NCBI RefSeq assembly: GCF_949987535.1
Contig: NC_080071.1
Location: forward strand, 22,157,032 to 22,221,031
Source of the DNA: Balaenoptera acutorostrata
Taxonomy: Eukaryota; Chordata; Mammalia; Artiodactyla; Balaenopteridae
DNA: 64,000 bases
Direction: 5' to 3'
Below, in pieces: positions 36,126 to 47,890 of this stretch; within the stretch, counting starts at the first letter, position 1, and the number at the start of each line of letters is the position of its first letter. Under the pieces are notes generated by a model. That model worked only from the letters and a program-made list of their open reading frames with translations, was not told the DNA's origin and searched no databases. A program made the translations under genes and the position numbers.

Positions 36126-37429
36126 GATTCTGTGGTTGGATATCATTCTTCCCGTCCAACTTCATGTTGTTCACACAAGGAGTAAGCGTGTACTTTCTAC
36201 GTATATCAAAACCTCCAACTGATACAAATTATAGGTATGACGGAGCCCCTGGAGGTACTTCTAGAAGCCTCCTTAGGATCAGCATTGGTTCTGCACACAG
36301 CATCCTTAGATATGGTCCTTTAATCAGTTCATAATATCCACTTCGCTGTAAGAGAGAGGCTACACAGGACATTGGCAGGAAGACTTGAATGGAGGCTTGA
36401 TGAATTACAAGGATTCACACAGGCCCAGAGGGATGGCAGGTAGGAGCATATTCAATGCAAACAGAAGAGTCCTGTATAAAGGCAGGATTCAAGGGACAAT
36501 GGAGAGATGGCTGGACTGCAAGATTTGCGGGGGAAGGATTGTGTTTGTCTTGTTCACTGTCTCCATCCCTGGTCTGGCAAATAAAGGCTCAGTAATTTTT
36601 TTTTTATGATATAATGAAAAAATGGGGAGTGTGTATAGATGAAGAGTTAGAGAGGTTTGGATATGAAGGCTAGCCAGGTTTTTGAAGAACTATATGGTTG
36701 ACATATTTTTCTGGGAGTCAATCTTTCTCAGCTGGTGAGGGATCAACATCTGCCTGAGCTTTGGGCAGAACTTAAGCAGAGTCAATACTTGGTGTGATAA
36801 GGAGATGCCAAGAAGACCGTGGGTCATGAACTGTGGTTGCCAAATGTCACCACGATAGGCATGATTAATTAAACCTCGGAAACCTCTCAAAGAAGTATTT
36901 ATCTTGGGGAAAACTGCATGGGGGGAAACGACTAACCCAGAACGGCAAAGGTAGAAACTGTGCTGGTAATTGATCTTGAAGTCAAGGTTACCAGGTTAAA
37001 CCTGAGATCCAAGCTGGGAACTTGCATAGATGAGCAGTGAAGAAGAGACAGCCTAGAGGCACTCCATGGATAAGACACATGCATGATGTCTGTCTCAATT
37101 TTAACAGCCTCTCGGGTTCCTAAGTCTTCCAGGATTGGACAGTCCACATCAGGCGACAAGCCCCAGCCCCACACATCCTTGCTCCTGCCTCTTTTTCTCT
37201 GACCTAATTCCCTGGCCCCCAAGACTTTTCTAGGTCATCTCTTGGTAGAAGCATCCATTTTTCTGTAATTCAGATATGGGTCCTTAGACTACGACCCAAC
37301 TTCAAACCTGGTAAGTCAAGTTCTGTTTAGTGAAGGGCATAGGTTAAGATGGGCCTTGGATTCAGATATACTTTTGTGAAGGCAATTGGCTGATTTGTTC
37401 ATGAGATTTATATTTTTATTAATTAATAC
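36126..37429. other. Intergenic
   Basis: 36,530-36,600 looks like an L2 tail ('ttgtgtttgtcttgttcact'). Otherwise unrecognised. Confidence 0.45.
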
Positions 37430-37557
37430 AACAAAATGTATTTACTGATTCAACTGAGGTATGGCTCTAAATGATGGGAACACAAAAATGAATAATATAA
37501 GGTGCCTACCTTAAAAGCCTCATAGTCTAACTGGAGAGTCCAAAATGTTTATGTGAG

Positions 37558-37592
<35 letters not shown>

Positions 37593-38120
37593 GCTTTGGA
37601 AGAGAGTCAGGGAAAACTCCATCAAAAAGTTAATTCTCAAACTGAATCTTGATGGGAGAAAACTAGAAAATCATTAGGTAGATAAGGTCACTAGGCAGAT
37701 CTGGAGACACAGAAGAGCATGGTGGGTTTAGGGAAGAGTAGATACTTAGTTTGGTCAAAGCATAGAGTATATTTTTGTGATGAAGGGAGAGATGGAAAGA
37801 TGGCATGAAGGAAATGATAAGGAATGAGCTGGAAAAGGTAAGCAGGAGTTTCTGGATCTTGAAGGATCTTGAATACTGGTCTAGGGAGTTTGAAATTTAT
37901 CTCATAGGTGATGAGGAACCATGGAAGGATTTTAAACAGAAGAGTGATGCATTCTGATTTGTGATTTTGAAAGATAACTAAGGGTAGAATATTGGTGAAT
38001 TGGAGGCGGGGAGATTAGCTAGGAGGCTATTACAGAAGTCTAGGCAAACGTGGGTGAAATGTAATGACAGTAAGCATGGAAGGGGAGAGGATCAACAACA
38101 GATCCTTAGGAATCTGAATG
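37430..38120 (+). mobile_element. Ancient repeat copy, family not assigned
   Basis: 'ggattttaaacagaagagtg', 'atgcattctgatttgtgatt' and 'ctaggaggctattacagaag' match the unnamed family at 7,230 and 11,810. A (TG)n run sits inside. Confidence 0.6.
37559..37589. repeat. (TG)n microsatellite
   Basis: About 15 uninterrupted TG units. Confidence 0.95.
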
Positions 38121-40870
38121 GACCAGGCCTGGCAGTGATGGGAGGTGGCAGATGGCTGTAGAGATGAAGGAGGCTAAATAAGGCTGAGGTCTCCTGCTCA
38201 GGCACTTGGTTGAAGTAATTTGATATAGTAGAGCTATCTGTGTGGGTGAGCTTTGTGCTGTTTAAGCAAAAGATCAGTGTTAATATTAAAATTCGACGTA
38301 TCTATCAACCTGCTCTGGGGGTCTCAAAAAGGTAGGATGTTGTGAAGGAGAGAAGAGATCAGATTATGGTTCAGAATAGTTAAGTATAAAACTAGATGCC
38401 GGTGGCATGAAGGACAGTCCAGGGCCTTCTTGTGGGAAGGCCAGCTGAAAATAGCTCTCTGGGCTGGGCTGGCTGAACTGGCAGGCAAGGTGTGGGTGAC
38501 ATTCCTGTGAGCAATGTGGATCCCCAGATGACCTTGGCCTATAGTTAGGTCTCACAATCAGCTGCAGCTGGTTTCCAAAGCAGCAGCAACAGCAACTGAC
38601 AGGTTTTCTTCTCTGTCAAGTATATTTTCTTCTCTATCAAGAAAAAGTGCTCATAAGCAATACATTTCCCAAGTAGCTACTCTTTCTGGTTTGACTAAGG
38701 GCTTCTATGGTGGAAAATATGCCCATGGTTTCCGTAAAACCATTTAAAAAAATTCATCACTTTTTTCTTGAGTCAAAATACCTTGAACCTCTTGGGTAAC
38801 TTAGGAGAATTCAGTGTAAGTTCTACCCCTGGAAAATAGGTCGAAGAGATGCCTGCTTGTATGTTTTAGTTCAGTACTGAATCTCACCCCCACTCTCCCT
38901 ACCGCCTCCCCACATGCTTCAATAAAAGTAAATTAGAATATAAGGATTCAAAGGCAGAGAAGGAATCCAACCTTAACAGAGTAGAAATCAATGTCCCCTT
39001 TTGGGATCTGAAGTTGGAATACAAGAATCTAACTTTGAGACGCTCAGATGAAAAATTCTGGCAATCACTTAAAGTTCACGTCAAAACATCTGGTGGTAAG
39101 TTTGTTTTAGTGTATGGTAACTGGGGATAATATTGTGAGACTGCAATAATGTTTTTTGTTTGTAAATTGAGCTTTAGCTTCTGTACTTCATCTAGGAAAC
39201 GCTAGAGGGAGTACGTCAGATAGAGGAAAAAGGCTACCATGAGACTGAAAGGAATGAAGAGGAGAGATGGCTGGGGAGGAAGGCATTTCTCCATTTCACC
39301 GAGGCTCAGAATTTTACTTAGGTAGACACTAATCTTTATACTATCACCAAGTGACTTGAAACCCTGTACCCCAAAACTTTAACTGTGATCTGCCGAGCCT
39401 GATCAGAATCCAAAACAGTAAATAACAGCCATTACTCTCTGACCAGAATCTATATTCTGTCCATTTTAGGAATCTGGAAAGCCAATATGACATAGCTCTA
39501 TCTGTGAGGCTTTAACTTGAGAGGACATGTTATCTGGATGAATAACCTTTCACAGATATCAGATTTTTTTTACAGCACTGATACTTCCAAGTGCTCAAAG
39601 TGAATAGTAATGATACAAAAGTGAATAGTAATGACACCAGGCATTTTCAGACACTTGTAGGAATAAAATGTGCTCTTTGTAGACATCCTAGATTGAAGGA
39701 TTTCCCCTTCATTTTCTCCATAGTTCTCATGAATTAGCTCTACATTTAAACACCATTTTACAATCCAGAAACACTGAAGTTAACTGGCCCAACGTAAAGC
39801 ACGTGTCAATGAGAACGGTTATTTTTCTTGTTTAAATTTCCAGTTCCTTAATTCCTTTGTGCCTCTTGCAAATGCTAAAAGAGCTAGTGAGGGCTAGAGT
39901 CAAATCACCTATTTTTTTAAAAATGTTAACAATTAATCACTCTAATCAGAAACAAATATCTTAAAAAGCTTCTTAAGAGACTAATCAACTGAATGTTAAA
40001 GTATTTTAATAAGTGATGAACTAATAATTCTGTGAAATATTATCCTTAAACCATAGCAGATTTTTGAAGCACAACTGTTAAAAACATGTGTGAATTCCAA
40101 TATAAGAAACATCACAATAAAGCATGCTAAGTTAATAAGGATCTGCCCTTTTACAAACTATGGGGTCAGCCTCACCTGGACGTTAAGATGAAGAGAATAG
40201 AAATAACATTATGAACTTTCTAAGGCAGCGTCTGCTCGAAACGATCAGTTACACTGACAAGGAAAACTTAGCTCCGAAATTTGGGTTTGCTTTTGTTAGT
40301 CATGCATTGTCCTACTTACCTCTCAGGGCAGACCTTTAATCTCAGAAAGTGCTGAGATGCATTACTGCACCCGTTATCAAAAGTCTTTGGCAGAAATACC
40401 ACTTATCCTTGCTGTGGTAATGAACAGATTTATAACATTCTGGTGTCACTATTCCTGAAAAAGCACATTCATTTGAATGTTTCTTCCACAAACATAGTGA
40501 ACTAGTTCATGAAGGCACATGGGTGTAGAACACTATGGAGAGATACTGCTGGTGAATGACAGAACGTCTGGTTGATTTACACAAAACCCCAAGTGGTTGT
40601 ATGAGAATAGGTTAGGTTTAGATTGACGAGCAAATGTGTAACAACACTTCTGGCTGACAAATGGCAGAGCTATGCCAGTGTGCTAGCTTCTCTGGAGAGT
40701 GACAGAAAGTAAGGCGGGAGGATCAAGTTCATTCCATAAAGGACATTCAAACCTCATGGACGGCAGGGTGGTGGGGTATTAAGCACATACAGATTTTAAT
40801 ACCCTAAAATAGTACTGGGCAAATTTAGAGTTGAGCTGGCATTCAAGCCGATGACCGAACTCCTATCAAA
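38121..40870. other. Intergenic, repeat-poor
   Basis: The longest stretch (about 2.7 kb) without a recognised interspersed repeat. Two small direct duplications occur: 'tttcttctctgtcaag' at about 38,603-38,641 and a 20-bp unit at 39,597-39,637. No gene seen. Confidence 0.5.
39597..39637. repeat. Short tandem duplication
   Basis: Unit 'aaagtgaatagtaatgatac' at 39,597-39,616 and again, with one change (gacac), at 39,618-39,637. Confidence 0.9.
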
Positions 40871-40883
40871 TTTTCCTGTATTG

Positions 40884-41079
40884 ACTCAGAGACATAGAGA
40901 ACAGACTTGTGGTTGCCAAGGGGGAGGGGGATTGGGGAGGGGAGGATTGAGAGTTTGGGGTTAGCAAACTATTACATATAGAATGGATAAACAGCAAGGT
41001 CCTACTGTATAGCACAGGGAACTACATTCAACATTCTGTAATAAACCATAATAGAAAAGGATATGAAAAAGAATATATG

Positions 41080-41117
<38 letters not shown>

Positions 41118-41200
41118 TGAATCACTTTGCTGTACACCAGAAGATAGCACAACATTGTAAATCAACTATACTTCAATAAAAAATAAATTAAAAAAAATTT
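40884..41200 (+). mobile_element. L1 3' UTR insertion
   Basis: 'acatagagaacagacttgtg', 'ctactgtatagcacagggaa', 'gctgtacaccagaagatagc', 'actatacttcaataaaaaat', then an A-rich tail. Target-site duplication TTTTCCTGTATTG (40,871-40,883) versus TTTCCCTGTATTG (41,201-41,213). An AT run at about 41,073-41,114 lies inside. Confidence 0.88.
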
Positions 41201-41359
41201 TTTCCCTGTATTGTGTGTGTTTATATTGATATTCCCTCAGAAGGATCCTGGTGTTTTCAAGATGAGTCTAATTTATTGGCAACCTTGGTTTAAAGTCACT
41301 AGCCTCTAAAAATGGCTGGTTTGGGTAAACTAGAAAATGAAAATAAAAACTGCTGAGGT

Positions 41360-41656
41360 GGGCTTCCCTGGTGGCGCAGTGGTTGAGAATCTGCCTGCCA
41401 ATGCAGGGGACACGGGTTCGAGCCCTGGTCTGGGAAGATCCCACATGCCGCGGAGCAACTGGGCCCATGAGCCACAATTACTGAGCCTGCGCGTCTGGAG
41501 CCTGTGCTCCGCAACGAGAGGCCGCGACAGTGAGAGGCCCGCGCACCGCGATGAAGAGTGGCCCCCGCTCGCCGCAACTAGAGAAAGCCCTCGCACAGAC
41601 ACGAAGACTCAACACAGCCAAAAATAAATAAATAAACAAATACTTTAAAAAAAAAA
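41360..41656 (+). mobile_element. CHR-2-type SINE, well preserved
   Basis: Both internal promoter boxes match consensus: A-box TGGCGCAGTGG at 41,372-41,382 and B-box GGTTCGAGCCC at 41,415-41,425. (TAAA)n/A tail. Perfect 15-bp target-site duplication AAAAACTGCTGAGGT at 41,345-41,359 and 41,657-41,671. Least decayed of the four CHR copies. Confidence 0.95.
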
Positions 41657-41871
41657 AAAAACTGCTGAGGTTAGTATCAAAAATGGTGACAAGCACTAAA
41701 TGGTCTAGATTGGGTTTGATTTATTCCTGCTGGGCACAGAGGAGGACAAGAGACATCCATACAGCTTTTGTGAAGAAGGATGAAGTGTTTGGACCACATT
41801 CTTCCTCCGTGGCTGAGCTGATTGTTCGGGCCTTTGGGTCTGCCTTCAAGGACAGGGGTAGGATAGTAATG

Positions 41872-42110
41872 ACAGGTACTGTTCATTGAGTCCCCGTGGT
41901 GGTCCAGGCCCCCTGCTCAGCGTTTGAGGTGCATTATCTCACTTAATTCTTCCCACCACACTGTGGGGTTGGGTTTATGATCTTGCTTTATAGATGAGCC
42001 TGCCGCTCAGAGAGATGACTTGCCCAAGGTCACGCACTAGTCAGTGACAGAGTTAAGATTTAAACTCCAGTCGGACTCCAAAGCACTTGCCACGGTGCTA
42101 CACTGCTTCT
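41872..42110 (+). mobile_element. MIR SINE
   Basis: Near full-length order: 'attatctcacttaattcttc', 'ctttatagatgagcctgccg', 'acttgcccaaggtcacgcac', 'gatttaaactccagtcggac'. Confidence 0.9.
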
Positions 42111-42164
42111 TGAACGTCTGATGAACAGCACTGGTGGCCGTTTGGCAGATTGCAAGCCCTGTGG

Positions 42165-42300
42165 TATTTGAGTAGTGTAGAAGCCAGAGCAGCGGAGAGC
42201 CAGGGGACTTGGGTTTGAATCCTGACTCTACCATTTACTGGCTGTGTGATCTCCGAAAAATTTCTAACCTCTTCCAACTGTCTCCTCATCTATGTGTGTC
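42165..42300 (+). mobile_element. MIR SINE, second copy
   Basis: 'gacttgggtttgaatcctga', 'ctctaccatttactggctgt': MIR 5' core in sense orientation. Confidence 0.8.
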
Positions 42301-43439
42301 TTGTGTGTGGTGGCGTATTAGTACTGTTCATTTCTAACCTTCTGTGATCCCATGAGCCTTCAAGGGGCTTTTCCTTTCCTGTAATTGAGGTGCAAGTTTG
42401 CTCTTTTGCTCTTTAGGTGAACTCAGCAGTGAGTAAACACTTCTATTTGAAATTCAAAGGCTGAGTTAATTTCTGCCCTAGAGATATTACTCCTTCTCTG
42501 CAAAATTCATTTCCTCTGTGGACTGCCCCAACACAGGCTAGCTTCCATTTCCCGGGTGGAAAACTCCATTGTATGCTGAGCATGGCGCTCTGTTCCCAAA
42601 GGAGCCATAGAGAGGCCCATAGGACGTGCTAGAAATACAAAATGGTATTTTATAATGTTATTTCAAAAGAAAGCCACTAAAGGTGACTCTCATCTGAAGG
42701 CAATAAATGTTACTTCCAGTGGCTCCGAGAACCGAATATTCATGTCGTTGCCTGTTTTGGATGCTTTGGTTCTATTTCTGTAAATTAATGAGGTTTTATT
42801 TATTGCATTCCCTCCTTGTGCATAACTCACTATGATAATGCTGATGAACTTTCTCTGAAAACTGCTGTCTACACTTAAAGTGTCCCCCGTTCCACCCCCC
42901 CTACCCCCCACCCCCAACCCCCGGCTTGTTAGGCTTGCACCCATTTTCCTGTTGAGGGAAACATATACATTGGCTCTCCTGCCATGAGCGGTCACCACCC
43001 GCTGCGCACTGCTTGGCATTCTTTAGGATCAAGTGACATGGGCCCAGCTGTATGTGGGGAGCAATGCTGGAAAATTCCTTTGATGTTGCGCCTTGTGACA
43101 CTCAATGACTGAATCCAAGCTTTTGCTATTTGACCAAATGCCAATGTGCTAGTTCCTGAATATCTATGATCTTACAGATAGCTGGATGGAAAAATAAGAA
43201 CAAACCACCAGAGAAAAATATTTCAAAACTATTTTGCAGGGCTAATTAAGGTAAAGCTTTGATGAATTGGAAAGTTAGTTGAGCCGAGTGTTCTAGTTAA
43301 TTCGGAGCTAAGGTATAATACTTAAAAAAAATTCATTTACTATGTACAGAGTGCCATCTATGTATAAGGTATTACGAATGCAAAGAGGGGCAAAAGTTCA
43401 TACAGTGCTTTTATCCAAAGCGTCTTCTGGTTTTCTTCT
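42301..43439. other. Intergenic, repeat-poor
   Basis: Contains a C-rich run at 42,883-42,922. 42,640-42,840 is AT-rich and free of known repeats. Confidence 0.45.
42883..42922 (-). repeat. C-rich tract (G-rich on minus)
   Basis: Six C-runs of five to seven bases separated mostly by one or two bases; compatible with a quadruplex on the minus strand and an i-motif on the plus strand. Confidence 0.75.
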
Positions 43440-43479
43440 ACCCATTATTGTTGGAAATTTTGTCCTATTTCCTTCCAGT

Positions 43480-43940
43480 CCTTGTTAATGCTTATGTTTC
43501 CTTGGTACAAATGACTCTGTATGTGATCATACAGAATATGTATTTTGAATCCATTTTTATTCATTTAACACTGTAAGAATTTAAGTATCATCTAAGCATG
43601 TGATGATGTACTTAAACATTTCCTTATTTACTTAAAATCTAGGTTGCTTCCACTTATTTCCCATGATAAAAAGAAAATGCTATGAAGAAAAGCTTTACAC
43701 ACAAAGGTTTCCCCTTATTTATTTATTTAGTTTTTGTATTTCCAATGACAAATTCTCATATGTGGAATTATTGGATCAAAGAAGACAATTTTATCTGCTT
43801 AGTGTTATCGGTATGCATTGCAACTACTTTCCAAAGGAGTTATACCAATCTATGCCTGCTCTACCATTGTTTGACTATAAGTCAGTCTCTCCTTACTATC
43901 TCCATAATTATTGGGCTTTTGTTTATTAGTTTACCTATTT
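43480..43940 (-). mobile_element. Old L1/HAL1-type fragment
   Basis: The plus strand has the antisense wording of old L1 3' ends: 'ggttgcttccacttatttcc', 'gtggaattattggatcaaag', 'ttccaaaggagttataccaa'. Strongly diverged. Confidence 0.55.
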
Positions 43941-43984
43941 TGCCTTTATATCAGGCGAAATACTTTTGAATAAAAAACAAACTT

Positions 43985-44165
43985 AACACCCATTATTTAT
44001 TTAATTCATACAATAACCTTGTAAATTCAACAGTCTACAGATGAATAGATGCTGGGAAATATTAAGTGACTTGCCCAAGTCCGTACAATATTAACAGAGC
44101 TGGAATTTGATCTTGCCTATTTTGAGTCCAGACCTGTTGTGTGCTTCATTCTACCACAGCTGCCC
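43985..44165 (+). mobile_element. MIR SINE
   Basis: 'agtgacttgcccaagtccgt', 'agagctggaatttgatcttg', 'agtccagacctgttgtgtgc' in MIR order. Confidence 0.75.
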
Positions 44166-46175
44166 CTTAAATAACCAGATGGGTCTGGGCTAATGAGGCC
44201 TCCAAGAGTAGCTTGGAGGGGCTCTGTGGTTGGTATGTACAATGATGGAATTGATTAGCGGGATTGTCCAAATGGCTTTGTTCCCTTAAAAAACCAAACA
44301 TTACCTAGAACAGAGTGAATTTTTGATTAATTTCCACGTGCTGTTTCACCCTCCCACATGCACATTAAAGCAATTAAACAAGAAGAAGAATGTCTTTCAA
44401 TAGTGCCCAAGTGTTGGAGTATTTTAACGAAACTCAGAGATACATGAGTAACGCCAGTGGAAGTTGTTCTTGCATATCTGAGGCAGAATGCGACCTTTTG
44501 ACGTGAGCCTATTAAACACAAGGAAACTCATAGTTAAAATTCCACTCTTAGCTCTCCAGCCAAGATAGGAATGGCCCTGGCCACAAAACATGAAGGACAA
44601 GGTTGCCACAAGGCCCAGTCATCTGTTGGCATTATAGAGCAGGGCAGGCAAACCACAGTAAATCAAGGTCTCAGCTTCATTCTTCAAAAAGCTGACTGGA
44701 TGAAAATATGTGCTTCATTCTTCAAGGTGAGAAGTCTGGTTTTGCTGGAGCATGGTGTGTGGAGAAAATGAAAGACAACCCCCGGTAGGAGGGAGTTTGG
44801 AGGCCCCAGGTATCCATTTGGAAGGTCATCTTGGAAAATAATTTGGGACCATGTGGCCTTCTTATTCTTTGTAGGAGTGAAAAGAAGGCAAATCCAGTTT
44901 GGAGGGTACCGTCATGTAAAATGGCAGCATCTGCCAGCTCTGGCTCCACCGAGCGTGGCTCGGGGCAGAGTGTTTGTGCTTCCATTCAGCTGGAGGCTCT
45001 TGGGGTTTAGAAGGTCCCCTGTGAGCTGAGCAGGAGGCTGAATAGTAGAGTTTAGCAAAACTCAGGAATGAGCTCACCTCACTTAGATTACAAAATCCCA
45101 TTAATCTCTACTCAGACCACCACTGAATGGACTTAAAAAACAAAACTACAACAAATCACCAGTATCTAAGACACAAAGCTACAGCTCTGAATGTGGGGAG
45201 CAGAAAGAATGTCTTGTTAACATCACCTGACTTCTTTTGGATAATTGTAAAGAAGAATGACTTCTTCAGGCATTCAGATAATCTCCTCTAGAGGCTTCTA
45301 CAGGGAGATGAAACTGCTCTGGTGCATCCTTCAGTGCTGAGAAGCCGATTTAAATTCACCCTGCCTTTAAGGAGAAAAGCTGGAAACAGCAGGATGCCTT
45401 TGTAGGAATGCAGAGAAATGAACAGCTCTCTGGGTCCCTTGTTCTGTAACCACATTTTAATTTTAATCACTGAGGCATCCTGTAAAAACAGTAACAAAAA
45501 ACAGCTGGGAAGTGGCATTGATTTCAAAATCACATAATGACATCTCCACTCCATCAATGTATTTTCATAGCCTTTTTCCTGAAAGGCATACATATGGTCC
45601 AGAGCTCTGCCTGGAGCTGGGTTCTTGTTTTGCTGGTGGCATTTGAGAGAAGGCATGCTGAGTTGAGTGCCAGGGGCATTTTCCCGTAGTCTAGTCTAAA
45701 CGGCTATTTTCTCTGATGTGACTAGGATGTTTTCTGTCACCTCCAAACATTGCAACTGTGATAGCATTATTTCCAAGGCTCGTAGCCTCTGTGACAGTCA
45801 GGAATGCAGGAAGATGGACCGTTCCCGCATGGTCCTGGCCAGGAGGTGGAACTGGGGAGGAGCTACTCTCATTCTGCCCTCTGTTGTTTTTGGAAGGCTT
45901 TCCTCCGGGTTTTACTACTGGGTGGTCCCTTGGGCCTCCCACTACATTCCAAATATTTCCAAACTCTCTGAGAGGTGGCAGTTCTACCCCAGGAGCGGAC
46001 TCCCCGGCCTCGGGCGGGAGGCTGGGTGGCGCTGGACTGGCTGTCCCTCGGGCACAGCATTCCTCTGTGCTTTCCCCCTTCACTGGCTTTGAAGTCAGTT
46101 TGAGCAAGATAGAACTGTGAACCTGAAGTTCTAAGATTCCAGATACAGTGGATTTTTCTTTTGCAGCCCCTTATG
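44166..46175. other. Intergenic, unique-looking
   Basis: No repeat family recognised. Frames of 110-140 codons on both strands at 45,691-46,198 overlap each other; none looks like a known protein. Confidence 0.45.
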
Positions 46176-46345
46176 CTTGAACGCTCAGTGGTCTCCAACT
46201 TTTTGGATGCCTTACCAGAATCAGTAAAAGATGTTAAGCAGATACTCCCAATACTGTTATTTGTTTATAGATACACATGTACTATTGAACTAATACATTA
46301 TTAATTAAAAACAAACAAAGAGAATGCTTTTTAAGGTGAGACAAT
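46176..46345. mobile_element. Possible hAT-type relic
   Basis: Begins 'cagtggtctccaactttttg', similar to starts of Charlie-type elements. The remainder is too diverged to follow. Confidence 0.3.
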
Positions 46346-47539
46346 ATTAAGTTCTTTGTTTTCTGGATGGCAAAAAAAGCCCTTCTTGCTTTCACTAGCT
46401 ATTAACATTGTATGCTCATTTTATATTTATACGCTTCACTCGAAAAGCTTGCATTACCACTTTGTGATTTGATTCAAAAGTCTGATTCTAAGCACAGTTT
46501 ATTTTGGTACCTGATTAGTGACTACTGTGTCTAAAAGCAATGCTACAAAGATATGCAAGAAGCACATTGTTGTCTGTAATGACTCCATCTTGACATGTTT
46601 CTGGCCACATCCACTAAGTAGGCAAAGATTCTGATGAAAGTTTATTAATAAATTTCCATCTTTTTTGGCATCAATCAATTGCTCTTATAATCTAATGAAA
46701 AAGTGCTTCCAATTGGCCAAACCTAGAGAAAGTCAGAAGGCAAGGAAACCTCACTGAAGCACCATTTTTGCAGATAGCAGATAGATAGATAGAGATATGC
46801 TCAAAGCTCTCTGAAATTATACATTTGAAAGGTTTTTAAATAATTTCTTTAACTCCTACTTCCAAGTTTTTAAAATGTGTATTTATCGGAACTTTTAACA
46901 GAGAAAACATTGTTTTCAGAAGCGATTTACACAATGGTGGAAACAATTCTAAATATCCATTTCCAGAGTGTTCTCTCCATAGCATGAATTTCTTTTTCAG
47001 GACAGTCACTTTCTCACTCCCTGGTACAACGATGTCAGCATTTCCTGGGCTAGACCGATTTGGCGTCTTTATTTACGAAGAGCTCACCGCTAGGTTGCAT
47101 ATTCTAAGAGCTTCTTGTCGCCGTTGGAAATTTCAGAAAATGTTTTTCACGTGGTAAGATGGCAGAAGGGTTCATCTCACCTGATGAACCGTTCTGGTCT
47201 GGGTCTGCTGGGTAGGATTACATGTTAGGAAAAACCCAGACAAATTGCTGGGAACAGGTGGATGAGTCTAAGTTCTGGCAAGTAACCGCTGATGCACACA
47301 AATGGGGTAATTGAAGAGGGTTTAATAAAGACGGCATATTATATTATATTATGTCATAATAAAAGCAAAGGGAAACCAGCCACGATAGAGCAGCAACAGC
47401 AGGGAGCCCTTTCTTCCTTCCCCTAAACCTGGAGTCCTGGGAGGGAGCGGTGACACAAGCCATGGAGAGAACTGTGGCTCTAGGACAGGGAGCAGGGTCT
47501 GCACCTGTGACTTTGGTAGAAGGCTCTAACAAAGTACCA
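46346..47539. other. Intergenic, repeat-poor
   Basis: Only a short (TTATA)n at 47,336-47,352 and a GATA-like run at 46,780-46,795 stand out. Confidence 0.45.
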
Positions 47540-47890
47540 TGATGGGGCAGCTTAAAGAAAGGAAATTTATTTTCTCACAATTCTAGAGGCTAGAAGTCCA
47601 AGATCAAGGTGTTGGCAGTGTTGGCTTCTTCTGAGGTGTCTCTTCTTGGTTTATAGATGGCTGTCTTCTCCCTGTGTCTTCACATGGTCTTCCCTTTGTG
47701 CATGTATCTGTGTCCAAATCTCTTCTTATAGAGACATCAGTCATATTTGATTAGGGCCCATCCTAATGACCTCATTTTAACTTAATTACCTCTCTAAAGG
47801 CCCTATTTCTAAATACAGTTACATGCTGAGGTCCTGGGGATCAGGCCTTCCCATATGGATTTAGGGGAGACATGATTCAACCCGTGATGG
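47540..47890. mobile_element. Ancient interspersed repeat, family not assigned
   Basis: 'tttattttctcacaattcta', 'ctagaagtccaagatcaagg', 'ccctgtgtcttcacatggtc', 'ttagggcccatcctaatgac': a very common mammalian repeat I recognise but cannot name reliably. Confidence 0.7.

Noticed and set aside
41073..41114. AT-alternating run as a possible origin or regulatory element
   Set aside because: It is a microsatellite inside an L1 3' UTR.
45691..46198. Mutually antisense frames of 109-138 codons
   Set aside because: Open in at least four frames on both strands, no similarity to a known protein.
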